Below the pieces are notes generated by a model. That model was not told the DNA's origin and ran no database searches. It saw only the letters and a program-made list of their open reading frames with translations. From positions 40,426,432 to 40,490,431 of the forward strand of contig OX439052.1 of assembly GCA_949317995.1 (NCBI GenBank): a stretch of DNA of 64,000 nt, given 5' to 3'. The position numbers and the translations under genes are program-made. The stretch is from Acholoe squamosa. Taxonomy: Eukaryota > Annelida > Polychaeta > Phyllodocida > Polynoidae. Shown piece by piece: positions 45,304 through 55,781 of the stretch. How positions within the stretch are numbered: the first letter of the stretch is position 1; the number at the start of each line of letters is the position of its first letter.

Positions 45304-45540
45304 TACCGTAATCTCCCGCGTATAAGACGCGTCCTCTACGCCAAACAAAATGCTGGGGAGTCTTATAGGATGTACTGAAATTGGGTATGTGTCTTATACG
45401 AGGGGTAATTTTACTATAGAAATGTACTGAATTTACAAAATTGAGCCTTAAAATGTGCTTCTTATACGCGAAAATGCATTTTCTAAGTTTGTGGTGCGTC
45501 TTATACGCGCAGCGCGTCTTCTACGCGGGACATTACGGTA
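45304..45540 (-). mobile_element. MITE family A, copy 7 (reverse orientation)
   Basis: Starts TACCGTAATCTCCCGCGTAT and ends CTACGCGGGACATTACGGTA. Orientation as in the copy at 24859-25095. Confidence 0.85.
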
Positions 45541-46212
45541 CCCCCGGCGCTTATTTAAGACCACCTTTTTTTGGGACCCCAGTCATAACTGTATATCCTG
45601 TATTACCATTAAATTACACTGCCTCAGTCCTTAATGCGTTTGCGATCCTCTCCTGCTTGTTTCTTGAGAAAATTCTATATATTCCTATTCTTGACTCGGC
45701 TAACTCCCATTCGCTGGGCTGACCCCTCTGCACTTAACTCTTAAGTACCATTAAGTGTTGCATATAAGCCACAAACCACCTCAGATATACTGATGTTGTG
45801 GGAGGTTCAATGGGCGCAGTCATTTAATCACCTGGTCACTGATGAGACTAAATAGGGCGGTGCCAATTTCTGCATCGATTTAGGCAAAGTCTATAAGGCG
45901 TAGCGTGTGTTTTTTTCACACGTTTAAGGCACGCCATAAATATAAGGCATGACGGTGGTTGTCCATCACTGTCATGTACATGTAGATCTATATCTTCCCA
46001 TCTTAACTTCCTTTTAAGTTGTTTGACTGTTTTAAACACAGAGTTTTCTCAGAGTATACATTTATGACCTTAGGGCAGTGTACAGTCAGAGGTCAGAGTT
46101 GAAAAGTGCAAAGGGGGATGTCTTGGTGACCAACTAAGGTCTTTAATATATACATTTAGTGACCTACCGTATTGGACATAATAAGCGCTCCACCTGCTTT
46201 CAAGTAATTTCC
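45541..46212. other. Non-coding stretch, no gene seen
   Basis: No supported gene; decayed ATAAGCGC/GCGCTTAT fragments suggest MITE relics. Confidence 0.35.
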
Positions 46213-46418
46213 CAGTGGCGGATCCAGGGGGCATGGGGTCCCCCCACCACAAAAAAAAAAAAAAGAGAAAAGGAGTGTGAAAAAGAAGAAAGAGGGAAAA
46301 GAATAGTGTACAGGGGGCCCCAAACAGAGGGTTTCCGGAGCTCGGGGCCACATATAGTACCTCATCAGCTCTCAACAAGTCTTGGGCCCCCCATTCTAGA
46401 CAATCCTGGATCCGCCAG
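46213..46418. mobile_element. hAT-like MITE (CAGTGGCGGATCCAGG end)
   Basis: The left end CAGTGGCGGATCCAGG is a known hAT-type terminus in many invertebrates, and the right end CCTGGATCCGCCAGT is its near-inverse. The interior is G- and A-rich with a poly-A run. TTTCC-containing flanks match partly, so the 8-bp duplication is only suggestive. Confidence 0.6.
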
Positions 46419-47744
46419 TTTCCAGATTAGACTTAAATGTTTTCATTGTATTTGAGACCCCTTCTTCCCCTACTCAAATGACACAAAATTAGTGGTATTA
46501 GTCATCACTAAGACTTCTTGTAGTATTTCTGTAGGAATGTGAAGGCCTGATAATGAAGTATTTGTAGTTTCAGGATGATTAGGATTAGAATCTGTTAAAA
46601 TCCTGACGTTGTATATAAAAGTATAAGCCACCCCCGGGTAAGCCTCTTGGTACCACTGAGATGCTGTAAAAACAAGGGGGAAACACGAATCAGGCTCCAT
46701 TTGGAGAAGCATTTATACCAATTAGCACCAATCAATTAGTGGTCAGTGTGCAGTATACCATAATGAAGCACTCATTAGGTAAGTGATTGATCAGGATAAT
46801 GAAGCACTGTAATACGTATTCCGCATATAAGGCAAACTCTGTGTATAAGACGCACCCTGAGTTGAACGGTATATTGCTATTTGGTGTAAGCGGGAGTGGA
46901 GCTGGTTCTGGCGACTTGCACTGATAAGCTGATAATGTAGGGACGTGGTTATCCCTGGAAGTGGTTGTTATCCAGGGACAAGGTACCCATCATGACAATG
47001 TCTTATCAGTGTGTATTGCCACCTTTGGCATAACCAGCAAAATTTAAAATGGTGGATCCCAGGGATATGGGTCCAGACTCCTATAGGATTCAGCTGGGAC
47101 TTTATTTTTTAGCAGTACTGTTCTTAAGTTGATATCCTCGCCTATAAGCCCCCCCCCCCATCTTACCCCCCCCCCCCCAATTCTATAGTATAAGGTGCAC
47201 TTGAGATTCATCCTTGTGTACAAGCCAAGTTTTATGATTTATATGCAGATGGATCATGCTATCCCTCCTTTTTGCCCTTATATGAGTTTAAGGCAATAAT
47301 TTACCTTAAATCAGGCCTTATTTTACCAGAAAGAGGAGTACACATCCATTCTTTTCAAATCTTGGATCCACATTGATCAGGTATGTTGAATGAAAAAGCC
47401 TATATATTTGGCTATGTCCTAGATGTATCTATACCTGTTCCTACCTACCGGGTCTTGTATTTGTGTATGTACCTAAGTCAAAGGTCACATATCCATGATA
47501 TCATAAAAAGGTCAAGTAAACTATGTGTGTAAGGCTGGGGTAAGATGTGCATGTAGGTTCCATAATACCCCGCATATAAGGTGCACTTTATCTATAATAA
47601 GGCACATGCCTTGCATAAAAGGGGAACCCTGATATAAGGGCAACCCAAAAAGCATAGTAGGGGGTTATCCTTGCATAGAGGGCTTCCCAAGCCAGACTTA
47701 GAAGGACCTCTATATCTCAACTTTCCTATCCCCTCTCTGCCTGG

Positions 47745-47858
47745 TGCACATGTGCACAAGCACCGCCACATCATTGCCGTCTAATGTAGTTTTTGCGCCA
47801 CGAGTATGATTTTCACGGTCTAAATGGCGGTAAACAACCATTTCTTACTCACTCCCTG
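47745..47858 (+). repeat. SINE-like 3' end, diverged copy
   Basis: GCCACATCATTGCCGTCTAA and TCTAAATGGCGGTAAACAAC precede TTACTCACTCC. It corresponds to the copies at 5001 and 48585 with more changes. Confidence 0.4.
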
Positions 47859-48584
47859 TAGATAAGCTGCATCGATGCAATGTCAGCCTTTAAAGGGTTA
47901 AACCAATAGCCATACTTAACCCGCCATACTTAAAGGGTTAAGTATAGGGTGTAGGTGGTATATGGGTGGGTAGGGGGACAGGGAGGTAGCTAACCAGTTC
48001 TCACGTTAGTCCCACCTCCCCATTACTGAAGGTGAGTCCCCTCTATAAGACCTCTTTAACCTGTCTTTAGATTAAATGTCCACATCTATTGGAAAAGTGT
48101 GTAGACTAAGGTGGCGGAACTAAATCATTGAGACGACCACCATAATGCCCCGCGTGTAAGGTGCATCCGATCCCCGCACGCAGAGTTGCCAGCTTTCCTT
48201 CAAGCTGCCTTTGGGGCTGAAATGCTTGCCATTCATTACTTTGGTCTGTGCATATTGTAACCCCCCCCCCCACACACACACACACCGCACCCTGACTTCA
48301 GGAAAACTATTAGCTGCAGTGGGTCTCTCACAGGGTTTTACCATAATTGTGTAAAGGTGGATGTACCTTTAGTTTATGGTTGATGCAGCCAAGCATGAAG
48401 TGGTACAAACCACACTACACGATGACTTAAGTGGCTCACCGCAAATCATCAGTGTAGTTGAGAGTGTAGTCTATTGCATGCCGGTAGAAAAGGGTAAGAG
48501 GTTTGCTGTGGATTCTTGTGCATTTAGCCATGGTTGATACATGAAGTACAAATGTAGATAGTATTGGAGGCTTATCAAGGCGAG

Positions 48585-48680
48585 CACTGACACATTCCTC
48601 TGTGAAATTGTGTAATGTAGTTCTCGTCATGAATATGACCTTAGCTGTCGAAATGGCGTTAAACATCTGTTACTCACTCA
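48585..48680 (+). repeat. SINE-like 3' end with (ACTC)n tail, copy 2
   Basis: CTGACACATTCCTCTGTGAA is exactly as at 5019. After a 25-bp insertion the TCGAAATGGCGTTAAACAT block and TTACTCACTCAC tail follow. Confidence 0.55.
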
Positions 48681-48699
48681 CTTTTATCAAGGCGAATAT

Positions 48700-48933
48700 C
48701 ATTTAATGGCTGCTGACACATTAATGCATCATGTCCATTGGTCGTCATGATGCATGAATTACAGTCTAGATAACTAACTTACCAGAGCTTCATTCACGCA
48801 TCATGAGCTTGATACACTCCTGGAGGGTTGGCATGATGCTCCCATGAAGTTCTGGCGAGCACTTCATAGGTGCATCATGACAACAAATGGATATGATGCA
48901 CTTTTGCATTAGCTGCCCTTTAAGGGTCAAAGG
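48700..48933. mobile_element. TTAA-type / GCATGATGC family copy, decayed
   Basis: GCATCATGTCCATTGGTCGT, its inverted forms, and a right end CTGCCCTTTAAGGGTCAA show the same pattern as the clearer copies at 19589 and 31523. The TTAA itself is lost. Confidence 0.4.
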
Positions 48934-49203
48934 TCATACATTTTGATACCGTGCTCTAGTCTAGGACACAGACCATGTCTCGTAAGCAGGGTATGTTTAT
49001 TATAGAACAGTATAACTTAAGTGCCCAACAGCCCATGCAGTTCTACCTTACAGCCTTTTCTTCAACTCAAGGTGTGCCTGGTAAGAGAGGGATATTTTGG
49101 AGTATTTGGTGGAACACCCAGGAATCTGGAATTGTACACCTTAGTTACACAACTCCCTAAAACCCTTCGTATAAGCCGCAGCTTCTACACCATTTAAGGC
49201 TGT

Positions 49204-50553
49204 TGTCATACTAGTAATTGGCATGATCAAGTTGTCATATGAGAAATATCATATGACTAGTGGTGTATGGAGTAAATATATATCAGGCTCATGTAAAATA
49301 GTGTTATTTCCAGTTGTCACTGGTTTATTCAGCTTTAGGCAACATGTAAGAAATATCAATCATACAGTAGTTAGTATGTAGGTAATTTGCACATACAGTA
49401 AACATACAGTAATTTATAAAGTATAATGTTCAGTTCCACTCCACCTGTGAGGTATTAATAATACAGTGTCCAGCATAGTTCTAGGTGGGTTCCCACACCT
49501 AGCTCCTGACCTGCTGCTTAGAGGAATAATGTAATAATGAGTAACTTTACCCTCTGGTGGAAGTCTTGAAGAAGATAGCCTCTGGCCACTAATGGTAGGA
49601 AACCAATGCCTGTCTAGCATAGTTTCACCATAGTGCAGTGGTATAGCAGGTAGCAGGAGATGACTGGAGATGTTACCTCTAGAGCGGTTCTTGGTGATGT
49701 GTCTTCCTGGAGGTGCAGACAGGCTATTTGTAGCAAATCTTGGAAAAGCACCTCCAGACTGACTGGAGCCAGCAGCATCTGCCTAACTCTACAATTGTTT
49801 GAGGGGACTCTTTCAAGTGTCACAGGGGGACAAAGGACCCCCATGGACGCCGCTATGCCCCCCATTGTCTTGGTCGGTTCTGCATCTTCAGACCCTCATA
49901 ACTCGGTCGTTTATGCTTGTATAACCGCCATTTTGGGCATGCGCGGAGCTGAATGTGCCAAGATTATCATGCCCGCTGGATAGGCGCGTAACTCCCGCCG
50001 GTTTGTCTGTAGCTCACTCGGAGGTCGATTCAGTCTCCATGGCGTAACTTCCTTAATACTGGGAGTTCCGCCTTGATCTTGGGCTCATTCTGACCGTCTA
50101 ATTATGGGCTTTCCATAGATATTTTGATATTTGACCTAGGTCGCTCAGGAGCGACGCTAGAGCGACCGGAAGGTTATGGCGTCGTGTTTATGTAACCCAT
50201 TGTTCAGTTATTAGAGTGCTCAGACACTCATGACGGCGTCAGCGGTGCTCAGGCACCCGTGACGGCCGGTTGCATTCACTTACAAGTTATTAATTTGTGC
50301 ATTGAACCATGAGGTCGCACACTGAGACCCTTATTCTTATTATATTGTGCAGTGAACCATTAGGTCGGAGCCTTTGATGTCAGAGAGAGTGTTTGTAACT
50401 GACCTGGCTGGTGTGCAGTGGGGCATGAACGCTCTTATACAAAGTTTGAGCGCTCTTATAGCTCTTAGAACCAACCTATGTATTAATTTCATAGATATCC
50501 TTTGATTAATACAAAATATGTTACAATTTATGGAATAATAAAATGGTATATCA
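49204..50553 (-). repeat. 3' LTR (inner end inferred)
   Basis: The outer end begins TGTCATACTAGTAATTGGCA on the plus strand and equals the 5' LTR at 63854. The inner end is placed at the CA at 50552-50553 because a purine tract (minus strand) follows within a few bases. If correct, the LTR is about 1350 bp. A polyadenylation signal for the element (TTTATT at 49324-49329, AATAAA in sense) lies near its 3' end. The frames within 49414-49983 are not supported as genes. Confidence 0.65.
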
Positions 50554-50560
50554 TAGAATA

Positions 50561-50573
50561 CTCCCTCTCCCCC
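50561..50573 (-). promoter_or_regulatory. Candidate polypurine tract
   Basis: The plus strand reads CTCCCTCTCCCCC, so the element strand has a 13-base purine run GGGGGAGAGGGAG about 7 bases before the proposed LTR start. It is the longest such run between the env region and the 3' LTR. Confidence 0.55.
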
Positions 50574-50884
50574 GAAAGAATGCGAAACTCCGTCATTTCG
50601 CCGAGGGAATGTACAATTTATACAATTTTTACCTTATTTTGGAGTTATATACTGTTTTGTAAGAGGATTTGAAGTGATGGGGAGTGCTTCAAATGCAATT
50701 TTTGTGGTAGAGCTTTGTCAGTATAAACAATTTTCTCCTGGGTATAAGTACATTTCCGAGTTTCTATATCTTACCATACCTGAGCTTATTTGCTCATGTG
50801 ACATCAATTTTGGGTACAATTTCCCATTTTTATGTACAACATACAATTTGGCAAATAGTGTGCAATTTTGGCATTCAATGTTCA

Positions 50885-51330
50885 ATTTAGCGTGCAAATT
50901 GAACATAAATGACAATTTTAGTGTGCAAATTTACAATTTCGCGTGTAATTGCGTTCAATTGACAATTTCAGTATGCAAATATATAATTTTTGCGTACATT
51001 TGGCAATTTGAGTGTGCAAATATATAATTTTCGCGTATATTTAGCAATTTTAGTGTGCAAATATATAATTTCGCGTACATTTGGCAATTTTAGTGTGCAC
51101 ATATATAATTTTGCGTGCATTTGGCAATTTTTAGTATTCAAATCTATAATTTCGCGTGTATTTGGCAATTTTAGTATGCAGATATATAATTTCGCGTGTA
51201 TTTGGCAATTTTTGGTGTACAAATATATAATTTTTGCGTACATTTCACAGTTTTAGTATGCCAATATATAATTTTGCGTTCAATTGATAGTTTCTGTATG
51301 TACATATATAATTTTGCGTACAGCTTGGAT
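50885..51330. repeat. ~43-bp minisatellite in the retroelement
   Basis: Units contain GTGCAAATATATAATTT and GCGTACATTTGGCAATTTTA, with changes in almost every copy; about ten copies. Matching frames on both strands are period artefacts. Confidence 0.8.
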
Positions 51331-51419
51331 ACACATAGAAATGTTGATTTTCTAAAAATCTGACTTCAGTGTATGAATTGGGTACAGACATACAGTATAA
51401 TGTGCAACATATAATTCAA

Positions 51420-51712
51420 ATGTAAATTGGATACAACTTACAATCTAGTGTGCAAACATGCAATCTTTGTGTGCAAAATTGGGTACAAGTGTACAATCTG
51501 GTGTGCAAACATACAATTTTAGTGTGCAAATTGGGTACAAGCGTACAATCTGGTGTGCAAATATACAATTTTAGTGTGCAAATTGGGTACGAGCGTACAA
51601 TCTGGTGTGCAAACATACAATTTTAGTGTGCAAATTGGGTACAAGCGTACAATCTGGTGTGCAAACATACAATTTTGTGTGCAAATTGGGTACAAACGTA
51701 CAATCTAGATTA
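51420..51712. repeat. ~52-bp minisatellite in the retroelement
   Basis: Five to six units contain GTGCAAATTGGGTACAAGCG and TACAATCTGGTGTGCAAACA, following directly on the previous array. Confidence 0.8.
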
Positions 51713-51918
51713 CACTATTCAATTTATGGGATTTGAGACAAATTATTCCGAGGGCCGGAAAAACAAAGTACTTCATGTACAATAGGCTTGTTTGTCTCTG
51801 AGTTACTCATTGATTTTGCTATATGGGTGTATTAGTTGGCAATTTCGGCAGTGGGCCGCTGCTTAATTGACTTTTCCCCTAGCCTTTTGAGTATGTGTCC
51901 CTGAAAGAGATTTATTTG

Positions 51919-52288
51919 GTGAGTATCTTAAGTAAACATGTTTTATGTCAACAATTTTCTCAACAATTTTTTTTTTTTTTTCATTCATTTTTTCCAACAA
52001 TTTTCTTGGATACCTAAAGTGTGTTACTTTAAGTAAACCTTGGCATAGTATACAAGTGCTAGTGGGTACAAAAACTGTCTTAGTTATCTACCTGCATTCA
52101 TGTATATTAATGTTAGATTTGTACAATTTTACAATTTGTAATTTGCAATTTCGCAATTTTGCGCGTACATGCGCGCATTAATCATCGATTTTGTGAGAAT
52201 ACCATAGATTTTCATATTATACATCAACAAGTGGCTGTGTATATAATTTTTTTTTTTTTTTCTAATACTTTGATAATTTCATTGACAG
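51919..52288 (+). other. Predicted 370-bp intron of the antisense gene
   Basis: A strong 5' splice site, TTTG|GTGAGTAT, occurs at 51919. A textbook 3' splice site ends at 52288: a run of T (about 52247-52261), a branch-like CTAAT, and ATTTCATTGACAG. Both lie on the plus strand, opposite to the retroelement, and upstream of the open frame at 52517. Random co-occurrence of so complete a pair at a short distance is possible but not likely. Confidence 0.5.
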
Positions 52289-52516
52289 TGGAGGTGTGTC
52301 AGGAGTGAGATGTGAGTCTCCTCCCTGGTGTGCTCATGCAGTGGTGGCACTTGAGGTGTTAGGTGCCAGATTCTGGCATGTGTCTGTGGCAGTGCCTAGC
52401 TTGGTGTCAGTGGACAGTTCAGGGTGGGGGGGGGGGGGTGTGTGTGTGTCCATTTAAGGAGTGTGTGGCTGGTATTGGAGCATCAGTTCCTCTCTGGAAG
52501 TCACTGCTGTAGTACC

Positions 52517-52990
52517 ATGGCCCACCTACAAGCTCTCTTTGCTCTGCCTGTCACCCAGGTGATGGAGGTGGGGAGTCCAGCTAGGGCCCTGGTTGAGTCT
52601 AACCAGACCATCCATTATGGGTACATAGTGAGTAATTTCAAGGAGATCATTGAGCATGGTGATGTGATGGTCTGTAATTACTCCTGCCATTATTTCCTGG
52701 GCTCAGCCTTGCGTCGGGGGGCCACTGTGGCCCTTCTGACTAGGGCCTTGGGTAATATGGGTTTCTGGCCCATGGATTATAACCTAGGGCCGCGGGAGCT
52801 ATGGGATTATCTGTTGGCGGCATCCCTCCTCGATCTTGCGGCATCCGGGAATCCATCCACGGCTGCCGAGTATGGACTGGGGATGCTGGAGGCCCGGCTC
52901 GCTGAGTGGGAGCAGGATCACGGCCATATGTATGGCTCGGACTCGGCCCCGGACTCTCCCATTGATGTTGAACCTGAGGATCTGTGGTAG
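52517..52990 (+). CDS. Antisense (convergent) ORF inside the retroelement, unknown function
   Basis: 157 codons from an ATG in an excellent context (ACCATGG), tail to tail with the env-side ORFs and not overlapping any of them, so it is not a shadow of a sense gene. The frame stays open another 31 codons upstream, but that part is G-run low complexity and lacks a better ATG. The protein has a balanced composition, a hydrophobic or helical middle (ALLTRALGNMGFWPMDYN, LLAASLLDLAASG), and an acidic C-terminus (DSAPDSPIDVEPEDLW). No family is recognised. A predicted intron lies 5' of it (51919-52288), so transcription could start towards the 3' LTR, as in the antisense genes of some retroviruses. 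It could instead be a captured host exon. Confidence 0.5.
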   Translation: MAHLQALFALPVTQVMEVGSPARALVESNQTIHYGYIVSNFKEIIEHGDVMVCNYSCHYFLGSALRRGATVALLTRALGNMGFWPMDYNLGPRELWDYLLAASLLDLAASGNPSTAAEYGLGMLEARLAEWEQDHGHMYGSDSAPDSPIDVEPEDLW

Positions 52991-53139
52991 GATCCCGACT
53001 GACTGAAACCTAGGGTGTAAGAACCCGCCATCCCAAAGGCCCTTTTCAGGGCCGGCAAATTGTCCGAAAAGTTCTGAATACTGTCTCTGATGTGTTGTCT
53101 CCTGGTGGTGGACTGGGGGCAGCCTAGGCTGTGGGCAGT
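52991..53139. other. Short gap between convergent ORFs
   Basis: 149 bp between the stop of the plus-strand ORF and the stop of the minus-strand ORF. No AATAAA is visible for the plus-strand transcript. Confidence 0.5.
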
Positions 53140-54078
53140 CTAGGCTGTTTCCACAGTCACCGGGGAGGGCTGGTGGTTTAGAAAATTAGCAATAGTCTGC
53201 ATGTTTGACCTTGCGGTCTCCTCCTGTTGTTCGTCAATAATTATATCTGTTGTATTTTCCAGTGCTGTCATGGTCACCGGGCTGGTGCCACAATCATTCT
53301 GGAGAAGCATGGAGTAGTACAGTCCTTTGTTTTTAAGGGCTGGTATAGTACTGAACCTAGTGCGCCAAGGTAGGTGTATCACCTGAGGGAGGTGATAAGC
53401 AAATTCTCCTCTCTGTGTTGTTATAACTGCTGGTCCATTCCAGGTAAATATAGCCTTAGGTAGTGGGAAGGTTTTAACCACTATATCCTTATAGGTAGGG
53501 GCAGCTGCTGATTTAATCTCATCAAATTCATGTGGTATTGGCCTCAAGGGTAGCGCGAAGTTTGAGTCTCCACAATATATTTTAAAATATATTGTGGGGT
53601 TTGTGCGCTTGGCCATATTTTTCTTGCCACAGTGTGTCTGTGCAAATTTCTTAAGGTACTTCATTATTCTGTAGGCTGAGTAGATGGTCAGGGTGAATAA
53701 TATAGCAATTATCAGGGTGTGGGTTTCCTGAATTGTGAGGAAAGGGGTGTGGGTTTCCTCTGTAGGGGTTAGTTTGGTAGGATTCTTATCTGGGAGCAAT
53801 TTGTGTAGGGGCAGCTCGGTGACTAGTCTGAATGCTTTGGCTGTAGGCAGGTAGGCTACAGTTCCTCCTAGTCGGTACAGTTTGAGTAGTATGTATACTA
53901 TAAAAATGTGAGCTGATATCCCTAGGATGAGTGCTAAGCTTTGGAAGATTGGATGCTCTGTAACTCGACGTAGGTATGATTCCTCGTAGCGCGTTTCCAT
54001 TTCCTTATTAAGGTTGGAGGCATCTTTTAATACTGTTTTAGCAAAGAGCTCTAAATTTAGTTGAGTAATATCATCCAT
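53140..54078 (-). CDS. Two-membrane-segment ORF downstream of env (possible Env C-terminal part)
   Basis: 312 residues from an ATG. The first 45 residues are helical and charged, a hydrophobic segment spans about 46-68 (SLALILGISAHIFIVYILLK) and a second about 119-137. The rest (150-312) is soluble-looking, with no recognised domain. The upstream env frame stops at 54123, 44 bases before this ATG, and has no membrane anchor of its own. This ORF is in the -1 frame relative to env and stays open back past the env stop for about 25 codons. It may therefore supply the Env anchor through frameshifting, be a separate membrane protein, or show that the copy is broken at this spot. No classical slippery heptamer is visible in the overlap. 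Confidence 0.7.
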   Translation of the reverse strand: MDDITQLNLELFAKTVLKDASNLNKEMETRYEESYLRRVTEHPIFQSLALILGISAHIFIVYILLKLYRLGGTVAYLPTAKAFRLVTELPLHKLLPDKNPTKLTPTEETHTPFLTIQETHTLIIAILFTLTIYSAYRIMKYLKKFAQTHCGKKNMAKRTNPTIYFKIYCGDSNFALPLRPIPHEFDEIKSAAAPTYKDIVVKTFPLPKAIFTWNGPAVITTQRGEFAYHLPQVIHLPWRTRFSTIPALKNKGLYYSMLLQNDCGTSPVTMTALENTTDIIIDEQQEETARSNMQTIANFLNHQPSPVTVETA

Positions 54079-54122
54079 GGTTGGATTTTCCTGTAGTTTT
54101 TCTAAGGTTCTAGAAAGGTTTA

Positions 54123-55781
54123 CTACTGGGAAATTTGGAAGAACTCTCTTTCATCTGGTTTGGTTTCAGAAATTTTGTTAAGTGCTGCCATGAATGGTAA
54201 ATTAATTGTCTTGAGAATGTAATGAAATGATAAGGTTGAGTTACAGGGCAATTTTGTGTTTGGAAGAGAAAATTCTCCTACACTGATCGTGCACCCACAG
54301 GGTACACCTATGATTGAGTAGGACTGGGCCTTCCGAGTTTCAGACGTTTTACCATGGCAGTTGATAAAGTAGTGGGGTTCATTAGTAGTGACCAGATACT
54401 CATCTTCAGAAATGGAAATAGCATGGGTGGTAGGTGCTTGCAGTGGTGAAACTGTAAACTTGCAATGTTCCTTAATCTGTTGAGCCTGGTTAGTAAAAAT
54501 GGCTACAGGGCATGTAGGCCTGTGTTTATAGATTCTACCATTTACATCTCTGCATACCTTTACTGTAGTACCTTCACATGCCTGCATATCTGCTGAGTCC
54601 AATTCGATGAATAATGATTCGTCGTAAGATACTGCTAGAAACTCAGTCGTGGTTTGTAGTTTGGTGACTCCTCTGGTGGGGGTCTCCTGTGTGTCTATAG
54701 GCATGGGTGATGTAATCATTTGGTACAGTTTGAAGGTTGAGGTGGTAGATTGAATTATAATGTCCAGATGAATATATATATGGTGAGCTGAGTAAGTGTA
54801 TGAGGTCAGCTTCTGTGAATAATAGAAATCTAAGTCATTAATTGTGACTTGTGCTCCAGGGTGTGTAATCCTAAGTTTGTTATTAATGTCAACTAGGTAT
54901 CTAGCGAGGTCTGAGGGTGGTACTATATCAGGGGTTAGGATTCCTGATGATAGCATCCTCAGGGCTGCATTTGTCCTTTGCAGTGATTGAACTGTATTCA
55001 TTCTTGCTGCTATGATAATTAATGCATCATTTAATACTTGCATTTTCTCCCTTTGGGTTTTCTCGTGCCTTGAATATGAGTCAAGTGACCTGGACATGTT
55101 AGAGGCCCACAGGTTGACGGTGTCACCTATGGTGTTGATTGTGCTGTCCAGTACCTTCTTATCTTGGATGTATGCTTTAACAAACTTATCTTGTCTGTCT
55201 GTGATCTTTTCAATGAGATTAGCTGCTTCCTGATCCTGTTTAGCAAATTTTCTTAGTATTTCATCTATGTTCTTGAGCTGTCCCATTACTTGGTTTACAT
55301 CTTCTACTGTGGCTAGCCCTAGCACACCGCGAAACAGGGGTGCTAGAAAACCCAGTATGGCCTCTCTTTTGGCCTTGTCCAATGTGTTTATGGGGTTGGA
55401 TAAGAACAATTTGATGGAGGCTAGTGTTTCATTTATCTCCTTGTCTGCAATTTCCAGCAAGGTGTCTAGCTCCTTAGCTTGTTGGATAATTTGGCCAGAG
55501 GTATGATCTTGTAGAGTAGGAGTGGTCAAATGGAGTATTCTATCCCTTATGGATCCTTGGGTAACGGGTGCCCGAGGTATCTTGTAGGGGATAGCTAACA
55601 ACAGTGTTGTGGTTGTATGTCCATTGACCAATGGTTGAGGGCTAGGTTTGAATACTACTCCTATGTTTTGTCTCACCACAGGTGTATAGCCTGCAGTAAG
55701 TGGTTTTATAGTATATAATAACAGCATAGTTAGCAGTATGGGTGAAACTCTCAGTCTCCCCATGGTGCTTGTGTAAAGCAT
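54123..55781 (-). CDS. env: Env-like glycoprotein ectodomain (baculovirus F / errantivirus type)
   Basis: 552 residues starting at an ATG, with a hydrophobic signal-peptide-like segment at about 11-29. A basic site (KAKR, 136-139) is followed by a hydrophobic glycine-containing stretch (141-156), resembling the cleavage site and fusion peptide of F-type envelope proteins. Long helical heptad-like regions follow (about 160-250). The C-terminal half has many cysteines and several N-glycosylation sequons. The expected function is membrane fusion after cleavage at the cell surface. The usual C-terminal membrane anchor is missing in this frame; hydrophobic segments lie in the next ORF (53140-54078). 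No F-protein consensus was checked by alignment, so the family is assigned on layout. Confidence 0.75.
   Translation of the reverse strand: MLYTSTMGRLRVSPILLTMLLLYTIKPLTAGYTPVVRQNIGVVFKPSPQPLVNGHTTTTLLLAIPYKIPRAPVTQGSIRDRILHLTTPTLQDHTSGQIIQQAKELDTLLEIADKEINETLASIKLFLSNPINTLDKAKREAILGFLAPLFRGVLGLATVEDVNQVMGQLKNIDEILRKFAKQDQEAANLIEKITDRQDKFVKAYIQDKKVLDSTINTIGDTVNLWASNMSRSLDSYSRHEKTQREKMQVLNDALIIIAARMNTVQSLQRTNAALRMLSSGILTPDIVPPSDLARYLVDINNKLRITHPGAQVTINDLDFYYSQKLTSYTYSAHHIYIHLDIIIQSTTSTFKLYQMITSPMPIDTQETPTRGVTKLQTTTEFLAVSYDESLFIELDSADMQACEGTTVKVCRDVNGRIYKHRPTCPVAIFTNQAQQIKEHCKFTVSPLQAPTTHAISISEDEYLVTTNEPHYFINCHGKTSETRKAQSYSIIGVPCGCTISVGEFSLPNTKLPCNSTLSFHYILKTINLPFMAALNKISETKPDEREFFQISQ

Larger units (their letters stand above)
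46419..49203. other. Non-coding region left of the retroelement
   Basis: No supported gene. It contains two SINE-like tails (47745-47858, 48585-48680), poly-C runs near 47148 and 48259, and a GCATGATGC family copy near 48700-48933. A TATAAGCCGCAGCTTCTACA fragment right before the LTR shows the big retroelement entered a MITE relic. Confidence 0.4.

Noticed and set aside
50968..51616. Minus- and plus-strand frames of 66-91 codons next to the 3' LTR
   Set aside because: They follow the ~43- and 52-bp minisatellite periods.
52424..52516. N-terminal extension of the antisense ORF
   Set aside because: It lies in a poly-G and TG-repeat tract without an ATG; the ATG at 52517 has a far better context.
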